Shown: positions 7,148 through 14,908, numbered from the stretch's first letter. The stretch is DNA of 16,512 bases from JAYWAM01 sp043782425 (GCA_043782425.1 JAYWAM010000121.1:1-16512), one strand, 5' to 3'. Translations and numbers: made by a program. The notes: generated by a model not told the origin, from the sequence alone.

Positions 7148-8794
7148 CTAGAATTTAACAAACTCTTTGCTGTCTGGGACCTTGCTGACCGGCGGCAAGG
7201 TAGGTGTCGGCTCGGGTTTCACTAGCTTCAGCGCATCGGCGCTTGCAGCGCCTGGCGTGTCGCTGGCGATTCTAAAGAACGCCACCAACTGTTGCAGGTT
7301 TTCCGCCTGTCCGCTCATTTCTTCGGCGGTCGCCGCGAGCTCCTCGGACGACGAGGCGTTCTGCTGCGTGATCTGGCTCAACTGCACCATTGCGGTATTG
7401 ACCTGCCCCACGCTGGAGGATTGCTCTTCGGACGCGGCAGCGATTTCCTGCACCAGGTCGGAGGTTTTCTTGATCGAGGGCACCATCTCGCCCAACAGCT
7501 TGCCGGCCTTTTCCGCCACCGCCACCGATTTGCCCGCCATCTCGCCAATTTCCTGCGCCGCCACCTGGCTGCGTTCGGCAAGTTTTCTCACTTCGCCCGC
7601 CACCACCGCGAACCCCCTGCCGTGTTCACCGGCGCGCGCCGCTTCGATGGCCGCGTTGAGCGCCAATAAATTGGTCTGGTAAGCAATATCGTCGATGATA
7701 CCGATGCGCTTGGCGATCTGCTTCATCGCCTCAACCATCTGCTCCACCGCCTGCCCGCCTTCTGTCGCCTGGTTGGCGGCCTGCACCGCCATGCCGTCGG
7801 TTACCTTGGCGTTTTCGGTATTTTGCGTGATAGAAGCGCTCATCTGCTCCACCGAAGCCGAGGTCTCCTCGACGCTCGCCGCCTGCTCGCTCGCCGCCTG
7901 GCTCATCGATTGCGCCGTGGCGCTCACTTCCTCGGATGCGGAAGATAATGCGTCGGCGCTACCGCGCACATCACCGATAACCTGGGTGAGTTTATCCACC
8001 ATGGTCTTCATCGCGTACATCAGACTGGTGCGGTCTCCGACACGCGTCTCAACCACCACGGTAAGATCGCCGACCGCAATACGGTTGGCAAGCGTTGCGG
8101 CATAGCCCGGTTCGCCGCCCAATTGTTGGCGCAGACTGCGCAACAGAAAAAATGAAGCAATGATGCCGACCAGCAGTGACAACGCCATGAACGTGATCGA
8201 AATGGCACGCGCCTCCTGGTATTTTTCCTTCGCCTCCAGGCGCAGCGCATGTATGCCTTTTTCGGTCTCCTTGGCGATCAATTCGGCAATCGGCGCCATC
8301 TGCCCGCCGAGTTTCCGATCCATGCCCTTGACCAGTTGGTCCACAACAATATAGCTGTCGGCTTTACCGCGCTCAAAGAATTTGAGCGCTTCCATATATT
8401 TGGCGTATAGGCTTTCGTGTTCGAGTAACATCTCATCGACTTGGGCGGTTTCAAGCTTAAACTCAGCCATCAGCGGCTTGAGTTTTTGCAAGGCTTCCTG
8501 CACTGCACTTTGTTCATCCTTGAAAGCCGCCAGATACACCGCATAATTCTGCTCGTCCTGGCCGCGCAGCAGGATATTCTTCCATTCGTGTATCTGTAGG
8601 GCGAACTTGAGACTCGCCTGGTTGACCAGAATATTAGCCTGCGTCAACTGATTCATGGCTTCCAGGCTGGTGTCCAGACGCTGATTGGCCTGTTCACTAT
8701 TTCTCAGTCCAAATAAACCGATGAGCGCGGAAAGCAGGCACAAAAAACCCACCAGCAATCCCAGTTTCAAAGTGATTTTCATATTCTTTAACAT
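7148..8794 (-). CDS. Transmembrane methyl-accepting chemotaxis protein with CheR-tethering tail
   Basis: A 548-residue receptor. TM1 spans about 11-30, a helical periplasmic four-helix-bundle-like region about 31-195 (with EWKNILLRG at 70-78, common in such sensors), and TM2 about 197-218. HAMP runs to about 270 and a coiled-coil signalling domain covers about 275-505, with the highly conserved hairpin tip near 370-400 (YQTNLLALNAAIEAARAGE). A Pro-rich flexible linker ends in EFVKF (544-548), matching the x-aromatic-x-x-aromatic pentapeptide that binds CheR in Tar, Tsr and P. aeruginosa McpB/Aer2. I start at 8794, not at the in-frame ATG at 8863: the extra 23 codons come from a hairpin repeat, while 8794 has AGAAGG upstream and gives a normal cytoplasmic N-terminus. 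The ligand is unknown. Confidence 0.95.
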   Translation of the reverse strand: MLKNMKITLKLGLLVGFLCLLSALIGLFGLRNSEQANQRLDTSLEAMNQLTQANILVNQASLKFALQIHEWKNILLRGQDEQNYAVYLAAFKDEQSAVQEALQKLKPLMAEFKLETAQVDEMLLEHESLYAKYMEALKFFERGKADSYIVVDQLVKGMDRKLGGQMAPIAELIAKETEKGIHALRLEAKEKYQEARAISITFMALSLLVGIIASFFLLRSLRQQLGGEPGYAATLANRIAVGDLTVVVETRVGDRTSLMYAMKTMVDKLTQVIGDVRGSADALSSASEEVSATAQSMSQAASEQAASVEETSASVEQMSASITQNTENAKVTDGMAVQAANQATEGGQAVEQMVEAMKQIAKRIGIIDDIAYQTNLLALNAAIEAARAGEHGRGFAVVAGEVRKLAERSQVAAQEIGEMAGKSVAVAEKAGKLLGEMVPSIKKTSDLVQEIAAASEEQSSSVGQVNTAMVQLSQITQQNASSSEELAATAEEMSGQAENLQQLVAFFRIASDTPGAASADALKLVKPEPTPTLPPVSKVPDSKEFVKF

Positions 8795-8819
8795 GGTATA
8801 TTTTCCTTCTGTTGTTACC

Positions 8820-8868
8820 GTAGGATGCGCTTGCGCACCGTCATGAATGGTGCGCAAGCGCACCCTAC
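8820..8868. repeat. Long inverted repeat (GTAGG-type hairpin) between cheA and mcp
   Basis: The arm GTAGGATGCGCTTGCGCACC (8820-8839) pairs with 8849-8868 at 19 of 20 positions around a 9-nt loop. It lies in the 128-nt spacer between the cheA stop and the mcp start, inside the transcribed cluster, where the stem would form in mRNA. Its ends (GTAGG/CCTAC) match the repeat at 2980-3062. No U-run follows, so it looks like an interspersed repeat with a possible RNA-processing effect rather than a terminator. Confidence 0.75.
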
Positions 8869-8922
8869 TGCACTACCTGCACACACGAACTCGTATGCAC
8901 AAAATCTTCCTCTACTGCGCGT

Positions 8923-11166
8923 TCACTTACCCGTCAAAAGTTTGCTCGCTTCACCAAGCTGCTTGGCCTGCGCGTCTTCCCGCACTACAGTTTTTTTCAC
9001 CAGGGCGGGCACATCGATGATGAGCGCCACCTCGCCATTTCCCAGAATCGTTGAGCCGCTAATGCCGCCAAGACGCTCAAACAACTTGCCAAGCGGCTTG
9101 ATAACGGTTTGAAATTCTCCCAGCAGCGCATCGACCACCAGGCCAGCCTGTTGTCCGGCGCAATGCACCACCACGATGTTCTCGCGCTTGGCTGCAACGC
9201 CCTGCACCTCAAACACCTGGCGCAAACGCAGCAGCGGCAGCACCCCGCCGCGCAGGTTGATGTAACTGCGGCTTCCCAACGCAGCGCGATCCTCGATCGA
9301 CAATTCCAGACATTCGACCACCATATCGAGCGGCACCACATAAGTAGAATTGCCGACCCCCACCAGAAAGCCATCGATTATCGCCAGAGTCAGCGGCAGA
9401 CGCGCGACCACTGTGGTTCCTACGCCCTCCACACTCTCTAGGGAGATACTGCCGCGTAGCGCATCAACATTGCGCTTGACCACGTCCATGCCCATGCCGC
9501 GACCCGAAACATTGGTCACCTCGTCGGCGGTGGAAAATCCCGGCGCCATGATGAGCTTGTACACCTCTTCATCGCTCAACTCCTGATCGGGCGAGACGAT
9601 GCCGCGCGCCACCGCGCGTTCGAAAATTTTGCGGCGGTCCAATCCGGCGCCGTCATCGTCCACTTCGATCACGATATAGCCCGAATCGTGGTAGGCGTTG
9701 AGGTGCAGCTTGCCAATCTGGGGTTTACCGCGCTGACGGCGTAATTGCGGCATTTCGAAACCGTGGTCGAGCGCATTACGCACCAGATGCATGAGCGGGT
9801 CGCTGATTTTTTCTATCATGGATTTATCCAGCTCGGTTTCTGTGCCGCTCAGTACCAGTTCCACTTCCTTGCCCAGATCACGTCCCAAATCGCGCACTAC
9901 GCGCTTGAAGCGGTTGAAAGTCTCAGCGATGGGAACCATGCGCACCTTGAGCGCGGCGTCGCGAATCTGTCCAACCAACTCCTCTACACCGGAAGTCGCT
10001 TCTATTAATTCGCCATTGCCAGAGTGTTGTGCAAGCAGGCGCACCCCTGCGCCGGCAATCACCAGCTCTCCCACCAGGGTGATGAGATCGTCGAGTTTAT
10101 CGGCGCGCACGCGCACAAAGTTGTTTTCCAGCACTTTGCGTTCTTTGACGACGCGCTGCTTCTCCAGCGCCGCATCAACCAGCTCGTTTTGCACCACTCC
10201 CTGGCCCACCAGAATCTTGCCCAGCTTGTGGGCATGCTCCGCTCCCGTCGGCAGCGCGTGTTCCATGCCATCGAGGGTATCTTGCAAACGCAGACCCTGC
10301 TCCAATTCGCCCAAGGTCAACGCGCCGCTATTAACCAGAAGCTCACCGAGCAGCGTCTTGTCCTCAGGCAGGCTGTCGATGAGCTGGATGTAGTCAAGAA
10401 TCTTGCTGTGTGGCGGCAGGATGCGGATGGCGCTGTCTTCGCGCACGAACTCAAATACATTTTCGATGGTCTGCTTATTGACTTCCTTGTCGGGCGCAGC
10501 GCTGAAGTCGATTTCCATTCCCAGATAACACGCTTCTGGATCCATGTCAGCGGCGGCCGGCATGGTGTCAAACAGCGTCGTGACAGTGACGATTTCGCCC
10601 AGCGTGCCGAGGTAATGTATGAACGACAGGGGATCCATGCCGTGGCGCAACATATCCTCATCAAAGCGCAGCGAAATATGCCAGGTCTCGCTCGCTACGG
10701 TGCCCCCGCCCAGGCTTTGCACATCAGGCTCGCGCGTTGCGCTAGCGATGGTTTCGGGTAAAGGCGCCGCAGTAAATTCCAGATATGCCGCAAGCTGCGC
10801 GGCAAGTGTTTCGCCATCGGCGCGCAGCGCGTCGTCCAGAACGCTGTTGCCCGCTGCGGCTTGATCGAGCAGCAGATCGACATGATCCCCGCAGCTAAGC
10901 AGCAGCGCGGTGAGATCGGCGTCCGCCAGAATTTCTCCGGAACGAACATCCTCAAGCACGTTTTCCATCAGATGGGTAAATTCGACAATGTGATCGAAAC
11001 CGAACATACCGGACGATCCCTTGATGGTATGCGCTGTGCGGAACACAGCGTTCAACGCCTCCAGATCATCCGGTGTCTGCTCCAATTGCAGCAAGCCGGC
11101 TTCCATGTCGCGCAATAATTCGCGCGCTTCGGCAATAAAGGTTTGCAGGGCAGGTTGCAGTTCCAT
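8923..11166 (-). CDS. cheA: Chemotaxis histidine kinase CheA with inserted MshEN-like motifs
   Basis: The 747-residue kinase phosphorylates CheY and CheB. The N-terminal HPt domain (about 1-105) has the phosphoacceptor H46 in TAHTIKGSSG. Residues about 160-255 form an alpha/beta region (HISLRFDEDML, DPLSFIHYLGTLGEI) in place of the E. coli-type P2. Residues 272-295 and 314-337 are two similar motifs, LGELLVNSG...LRLQ and LGKILVGQG...LEKQ, resembling MshEN repeats. Dimerisation (about 345-410) and the ATPase follow: N-box HLVRNALDHGF (460-470), G1 DDDGAGLD (503-510) and G2 GRGMGMDVV (555-563). A C-terminal CheW-like domain covers about 595-725. The start has GGGAGG seven bases upstream. All catalytic boxes are intact. 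Confidence 0.97.
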   Translation of the reverse strand: MELQPALQTFIAEARELLRDMEAGLLQLEQTPDDLEALNAVFRTAHTIKGSSGMFGFDHIVEFTHLMENVLEDVRSGEILADADLTALLLSCGDHVDLLLDQAAAGNSVLDDALRADGETLAAQLAAYLEFTAAPLPETIASATREPDVQSLGGGTVASETWHISLRFDEDMLRHGMDPLSFIHYLGTLGEIVTVTTLFDTMPAAADMDPEACYLGMEIDFSAAPDKEVNKQTIENVFEFVREDSAIRILPPHSKILDYIQLIDSLPEDKTLLGELLVNSGALTLGELEQGLRLQDTLDGMEHALPTGAEHAHKLGKILVGQGVVQNELVDAALEKQRVVKERKVLENNFVRVRADKLDDLITLVGELVIAGAGVRLLAQHSGNGELIEATSGVEELVGQIRDAALKVRMVPIAETFNRFKRVVRDLGRDLGKEVELVLSGTETELDKSMIEKISDPLMHLVRNALDHGFEMPQLRRQRGKPQIGKLHLNAYHDSGYIVIEVDDDGAGLDRRKIFERAVARGIVSPDQELSDEEVYKLIMAPGFSTADEVTNVSGRGMGMDVVKRNVDALRGSISLESVEGVGTTVVARLPLTLAIIDGFLVGVGNSTYVVPLDMVVECLELSIEDRAALGSRSYINLRGGVLPLLRLRQVFEVQGVAAKRENIVVVHCAGQQAGLVVDALLGEFQTVIKPLGKLFERLGGISGSTILGNGEVALIIDVPALVKKTVVREDAQAKQLGEASKLLTGK

Positions 11167-11197
11167 CTATGGCCTCCCTAAAGGTTGTTGAAGTGCT

Positions 11198-11548
11198 TCA
11201 TGTGCGGCGCGCCGACTCACGCGCAGAAAGCACCACCGGGTCGCCGAAGTAGCTCCCCAGGTTATAGCGGTCGAGCACGTCGAGCGAAGCCTGGCTGTGC
11301 GCAGCCAGGCGCAATGCTTTGCCGACCTTCTGCGCCTCGCGCTTGACGAGCACCAGCAATTGCACGCCCGCAGTATCCATTTCGGTGACGCGCGCCAGAT
11401 CGATCTCCAGTTCAGCGGCGCCTTCAAGCGCTTCAAGCAGGGAATTTTTATTCGCCAGCGCATCGTAAATGGTCATGGCGCCATCGATGGCGACGCTACA
11501 GTGTTTCTGTTTGCCTCTGCCTTTACGTGCTACCACTGAAACGCCCAT
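11198..11548 (-). CDS. STAS-domain protein (anti-sigma-factor-antagonist-like)
   Basis: A 116-residue single STAS domain of the SpoIIAA/RsbV fold. The segment LEIDLARVTEMDTAGVQLLVLV (47-68) matches the family core, with Thr59 at the place of the usual phosphorylated Ser (D-S-x-G). A short basic segment (RKGRGKQKH) precedes the first strand. The gene starts 9 nt after cheY; the cheY stop forms part of a strong GAGGAGG ribosome-binding site. It ends 31 nt before cheA. A STAS gene between cheY and cheA occurs in other che2-like clusters, but its role is not established. It could bind CheA or MCP partners or be switched by phosphorylation, perhaps by the Ser/Thr kinase encoded nearby. Confidence 0.88.
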   Translation of the reverse strand: MGVSVVARKGRGKQKHCSVAIDGAMTIYDALANKNSLLEALEGAAELEIDLARVTEMDTAGVQLLVLVKREAQKVGKALRLAAHSQASLDVLDRYNLGSYFGDPVVLSARESARRT

Positions 11549-11557
11549 GTTGCCTCC

Positions 11558-11926
11558 TCATGCCGCAATAAGTTTCGACACCGCATGCAATATCTGTTCA
11601 GGTCGGAAAGGTTTAACCACCCACGCCTTGGCGCCCGCCATCTGGCCTTCGCGCTTGCGGCTTTCGCGCGATTCGGTGGTCAGCATGATGATGGGCATGA
11701 AGCGGTAGTCAGGCAGTTTCTTGGCTTCTTTCACGAAGGTGATGCCGTCCATCACCGGCATGTTTACGTCGCAGATCGCCAGGTGAAATTTACTGCCGTC
11801 CAGCTTGGCAAGCGCCTCCTGACCATCTTCTGCGCAAACCACCTCATACCCGGCGCCGCCCAGCGCAATGGAAACCACCTGCCTGAGAGAGGCGGAATCG
11901 TCTATGACCAGAATTCTCTTTGTCAT
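11558..11926 (-). CDS. cheY: Single-domain response regulator CheY
   Basis: A 122-residue receiver domain, the diffusible output of CheA. The acidic pair D9/D10, phosphoacceptor D53 (CDVNMPVMDG), switch Thr83 (MLTTES) and Lys105 (VVKPF) are all present. The aromatic switch position that is Tyr106 in E. coli CheY is Trp102 here. The ATG overlaps the stop of the upstream MCP-like transducer by 4 nt (ATGA), so the two proteins are made together, and cheY is followed closely by the STAS gene. No flagellar genes are in view, so a motor or a non-flagellar target cannot be told apart. Confidence 0.96.
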   Translation of the reverse strand: MTKRILVIDDSASLRQVVSIALGGAGYEVVCAEDGQEALAKLDGSKFHLAICDVNMPVMDGITFVKEAKKLPDYRFMPIIMLTTESRESRKREGQMAGAKAWVVKPFRPEQILHAVSKLIAA

Positions 11927-13077
11927 GATGCCAATCCATCCTTAAAAAAAGTTGTATCGTGAATCTGTCGTGTGCTGCTCTGCACGCCGCGCAGATTGTC
12001 GAATTCTTCCTGTGTCGAAAACTCGCGCGTCATTTTTCTTTGCCAGGCGTCGACATCCAGCTCGCCTTCGCTATTTCTTTCCACGGCCTCGCACAAGGCA
12101 TTCAGACTGCTGACGACATGCGCCAATATCTGGCTGACACGATCCTGAAACTGTAACTCTACGAGCGCATCGGAAATACTTCTATGAACCAGTTCACCTT
12201 CCCCTTCCATTATTTTTACCGAATGGGAAAGACTCGTGGCAAGTTGCTTGAAACGCAGCATAACGTCGCGAATTGCCGTGTCGGCCTTGATAATGGAGTC
12301 GGCATCGGCGCTGCTTGAATCTTTTTCCTCGCGAAAGACATCCGTCAGCGTCGTATCTATGACCTCGACTTTTTTCATCATCCTCGCCCCGGTCGCCGCT
12401 GACAGGCTGGCAAGCTGACGCATTTCTGCCGCCACCACGCCAAACGGGATGCCTGCCTGGCCCGCGCGCACCGCCTCGATGGCGGCATTGAACGACAATA
12501 AGCGCACCTGAAGCGCGATATGCTGCACCTCTGCGGCCATGTCCTTGAGGTCGCCGGCGTAGCGCGTCACTTCGTCAAGGATGGCGTCTTTGCTGTGCTG
12601 TAACGTTTTCAGGGTTTCTGCCACGGCGCGCAGATCAGCTTCGCTGCGATTAATGGCGGTCAGGACACCGCCGCCCTCGCCGGAAATTTCCGCCACCGCA
12701 CTGCGTGAAGCGGACAGAGCGGTTTCCAGCTTGCTCACTGTGGTCGCGAAGATGCGCGCCAGACCGTGCACCGCATCGTCGCCGCTACGGCGCGTGGTGT
12801 CGATTTGCCGCGCCCACAAAGGCAATGAGCGCAGACAAGCAGCGCGTAAATGCGACTCGCCATGCGACCCGGCGCCAACATTGTCCGCGTGGGGGGCGGC
12901 ATGCAGGCGCATCAGACGCAGACCGACCGCCAGCCCGGCAGCAAGCAACAGAAGCGCGCACGCTAAACTCAGCAGCGTAGTCCCTGCGACAAGCACGAAT
13001 AGCAGGGCTGCTGCGAACCCAAGCGCTGCCGGGTACACGAAATAGGTCAAGTCACGCACCTGCTCTACTTTCCCCAT
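11923..13077 (-). CDS. MCP-like transducer with divergent tip and CheZ-like FQDxxxQ motif
   Basis: A 384-residue protein. Two hydrophobic segments near the N-terminus (about 12-34 and 36-56) form a membrane hairpin with no periplasmic sensor domain. The cytoplasmic part is coiled coil with a recognisable but divergent MCP hairpin (183-225): HIALQVRLLSFNAAIEAVRAG replaces DIAYQTNLLALNAAIEAARAG, and IPFGVVAAEMRQLA replaces RGFAVVAGEVRKLA. No HAMP domain is seen. Near the C-terminus, LQFQDRVSQIL (308-318) resembles the CheZ catalytic helix (FQDLTGQVI), with D312 and Q316 at the catalytic spacing. The start at 13077 has GGGGAG four bases upstream. It is the first gene of the cluster and overlaps cheY. 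It may sense from inside the membrane or cytoplasm and may act on CheY-P; the latter is inference. Confidence 0.88.
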   Translation of the reverse strand: MGKVEQVRDLTYFVYPAALGFAAALLFVLVAGTTLLSLACALLLLAAGLAVGLRLMRLHAAPHADNVGAGSHGESHLRAACLRSLPLWARQIDTTRRSGDDAVHGLARIFATTVSKLETALSASRSAVAEISGEGGGVLTAINRSEADLRAVAETLKTLQHSKDAILDEVTRYAGDLKDMAAEVQHIALQVRLLSFNAAIEAVRAGQAGIPFGVVAAEMRQLASLSAATGARMMKKVEVIDTTLTDVFREEKDSSSADADSIIKADTAIRDVMLRFKQLATSLSHSVKIMEGEGELVHRSISDALVELQFQDRVSQILAHVVSSLNALCEAVERNSEGELDVDAWQRKMTREFSTQEEFDNLRGVQSSTRQIHDTTFFKDGLAS

Positions 13078-13330
13078 ATCACTCCCCGTTTGCCAAAAGG
13101 TTCACCGTAAGGTTCACCGCAAGGCGCCGGTTTCGTGCGCGCGCCCAAAGCCCGTCTTTTCTGAAGCTTTAGTACGCCGCAAGAATCCACCTCTACCCAT
13201 TTGTCCGCCTTTCGGGGGATATGCGTATGAGGGTGAGCTAAGCATGACACAAGCTGCGTCGCTTTGTATGACATATCGCAATACTTGGCGCATAACGGCA
13301 AAGTGGAAGCAAGCGCTTTGCCTTGCCTTG
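13078..13330. other. Spacer between the kinase gene and the chemotaxis cluster
   Basis: 253 nt without a convincing gene. It should hold the promoter of the chemotaxis cluster, but I see no clear sigma-70 pair. A tandem 12-bp direct repeat AAGGTTCACCG(T/C) lies near 13098-13121. A minus-strand open frame through this region lacks a ribosome-binding site and coding character. Confidence 0.5.
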
Positions 13331-14305
13331 TCATGCCATTGCCAGATTGCTCACGCCGTGGCCCATGCCGGACAGCGCCGCCAAGGGAACTGGGGGCAAG
13401 CTTTCCGCGCTTGCCAGCGACCTGTTCAGCAGCACTTTTTGCAGATCAAACGCGGTCTGCGGCCGTGCTGCGGCATCGAGTTGCAGACAGGCATCGATGA
13501 TGTCGAAAAACGCATCCGAGTAACTTATCCCCACCTGGTCTTTCTCCACCAATTCGCGCGCTGGCGCCAACTCCGCCCCAGCCAGACGCTCTTCAGCGGC
13601 GATAGGGCGCACCCCGGTGACGCACGCATACATAGCCGCGCCGACGGCATACACATCCGTCCAGGGGCCAAGTTGCTCACCACGCTGATATTGTTCGGGC
13701 GCGGCATAGCCCCCCGAGACCATAGGGTGGAAGCGAAACGGCGCCTCGCCCAGTGCATAGCGTGCCGCGCCCAGATCAAGCAGCACGGGACGCCCGTCCA
13801 TGGCGAGATAAATGTTGTCTGGTTTGATATCGAGGTGCAGCAACTTGTGGGCATGCACTTCACGCAGGCCATTCAACAGGTTGACAATGGTGGCGCGCAG
13901 AAAGCGCTCGGTAAATTGCCGCCGGTGGCGCTTGATATGAAATTGCAGCGTACGTCCGCGCACATATTGCATCACCATGTAAACCGTTTCGTTGGCGCGG
14001 AAAATATCGGTAACGCGCACTACATTGGGATGGGTGATAGTCGCCAGCGCGCGCGCCTCTTCAAAAAAACATTTCAGCCCCTGCTGGAACAGCGGAACGG
14101 TTTCCTCCGAGACGGGTATGACGCGTGTTTCACCCTCTCTTTTTGCCAGTGCGCAGGGAAAGTACTCTTTTATGGCGTGCGGAATTTGCTGCTTGTCCTG
14201 CGCCAGATAGACCATGGAAAACCCCCCAGTGGATAGGAGGTTTTGAAGCTGGTAATCACCCAGCGCATATTGCTCAGGAAGGGGATTGCTAGCGAGTATG
14301 GTCAT
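13331..14305 (-). CDS. Hanks-type serine/threonine protein kinase
   Basis: A 324-residue soluble eukaryotic-like kinase. It has the glycine loop STGGFSMVYLA (25-35), lysine K46 in HAIKEYFP, alpha-C Glu83 (FFEEARA), catalytic loop HLDIKPDN (157-164), metal-binding D177 in DLGAAR and APEQY (202-206). The catalytic-loop Arg of HRD is Leu (HLD), so it is a non-RD kinase and may not need activation-loop phosphorylation. No transmembrane or PASTA segment follows; the tail after 300 is short and Pro/Ala-rich. It is co-directional with the chemotaxis cluster but separated by 253 nt, so it may be its own unit. Substrate unknown; the nearby STAS protein is a candidate by proximity only. Confidence 0.92.
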   Translation of the reverse strand: MTILASNPLPEQYALGDYQLQNLLSTGGFSMVYLAQDKQQIPHAIKEYFPCALAKREGETRVIPVSEETVPLFQQGLKCFFEEARALATITHPNVVRVTDIFRANETVYMVMQYVRGRTLQFHIKRHRRQFTERFLRATIVNLLNGLREVHAHKLLHLDIKPDNIYLAMDGRPVLLDLGAARYALGEAPFRFHPMVSGGYAAPEQYQRGEQLGPWTDVYAVGAAMYACVTGVRPIAAEERLAGAELAPARELVEKDQVGISYSDAFFDIIDACLQLDAAARPQTAFDLQKVLLNRSLASAESLPPVPLAALSGMGHGVSNLAMA

Positions 14306-14470
14306 ATTGCCGCTTCAGGTCGTTGTTCATGGTAGTAAAGTCCCTGCGGGTGTGAGCTACGTTTTTGTTGTGGGAACTTTATCCCATAGCTTCGCGGTAA
14401 TCTGTTAACCGGGTCACTTTTTCGTCACACTTTTGCAACTGGATTGCCCGATAGACAAGAGCCGCTTATC

Positions 14471-14908
14471 ATGGCGACCATGGCACGCAAAATTTTCCCC
14501 ACTCCCGACGACGCCGAAACCGCGTTCTATGAGGCTTTCGAGCGCTGCGATCTGGCCGCCATGATGGCGGTGTGGGCCAACGAGGACAATATTGTCTGCA
14601 TCCATCCGCATGGGCCGCGCCTGACCGGGCTCGACGCCATTCGCGCCAGTTGGGCGGAGATTTTTTCTGCGGGGCCAAATTTTCAGCTCAAGGTAGGCGA
14701 AGCCAAGGTGTATGAGAGTCAAACGCTATGCGTGCACACGGTTTATGAAATCCTCTCGCTGCGCGCGGAAAAACGCTCGGCTACCCCTATCCTTGCCACC
14801 AATGTTTTTTTGCTGACGCCTGGCGGTTGGCGCATTACCCTGCATCACGCCTCACCCGCGCCGCAGGGAACGACGGGCGAAGAGCAATTGGCGCGCATTC
14901 TGCACTGA
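14471..14908 (+). CDS. Small NTF2/SnoaL-like fold protein
   Basis: A 145-residue cytoplasmic protein of the nuclear-transport-factor-2/SnoaL (DUF4440-like) superfamily, a cone-shaped fold used by ketosteroid isomerase-like enzymes and by many binding proteins. Family features are the early helix AETAFYEAFERCDLAAMMAVW, the strand NIVCIHPHGPRLTGLDAIRASW and a C-terminal strand GGWRITLHHASP. The in-frame TTG at 14444 would add nine residues; I prefer ATG 14471, although its ribosome-binding site is weak, and ATG 14480 is also possible. It is transcribed divergently from the kinase gene with about 165 nt between starts. The reaction or ligand cannot be read from sequence. Confidence 0.82.
   Translation: MATMARKIFPTPDDAETAFYEAFERCDLAAMMAVWANEDNIVCIHPHGPRLTGLDAIRASWAEIFSAGPNFQLKVGEAKVYESQTLCVHTVYEILSLRAEKRSATPILATNVFLLTPGGWRITLHHASPAPQGTTGEEQLARILH

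Noticed and set aside
8795..8863. Longer mcp start at 8863
   Set aside because: The added codons lie in the hairpin repeat; ATG 8794 has its own ribosome-binding site and gives a standard receptor N-terminus.
10024..10761. 245-codon plus-strand open frame opposite cheA
   Set aside because: Antisense shadow of cheA with no recognisable domain or start signal.
13098..13121. Tandem AAGGTTCACCG repeat as a regulator-binding array
   Set aside because: Only two copies, adjacent without spacing typical of operator arrays; more likely a local slippage duplication.
13145..13171. FliA (sigma-28)-type promoter upstream of the chemotaxis cluster
   Set aside because: TAAAGCTT on the minus strand matches the -35 consensus well, but after 11 nt the -10 region GGCTTTGG matches GCCGATAA at only 3 of 8 positions.
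13065..13334. 89-codon minus-strand open frame between the kinase and the MCP-like gene
   Set aside because: It overlaps both neighbours' ends, has no ribosome-binding site, and its composition (many Cys, Pro and Arg in no pattern) looks non-coding.
13244..14236. 330-codon plus-strand open frame opposite the kinase gene
   Set aside because: Shadow frame of a GC-rich gene; the kinase on the other strand has all catalytic motifs.
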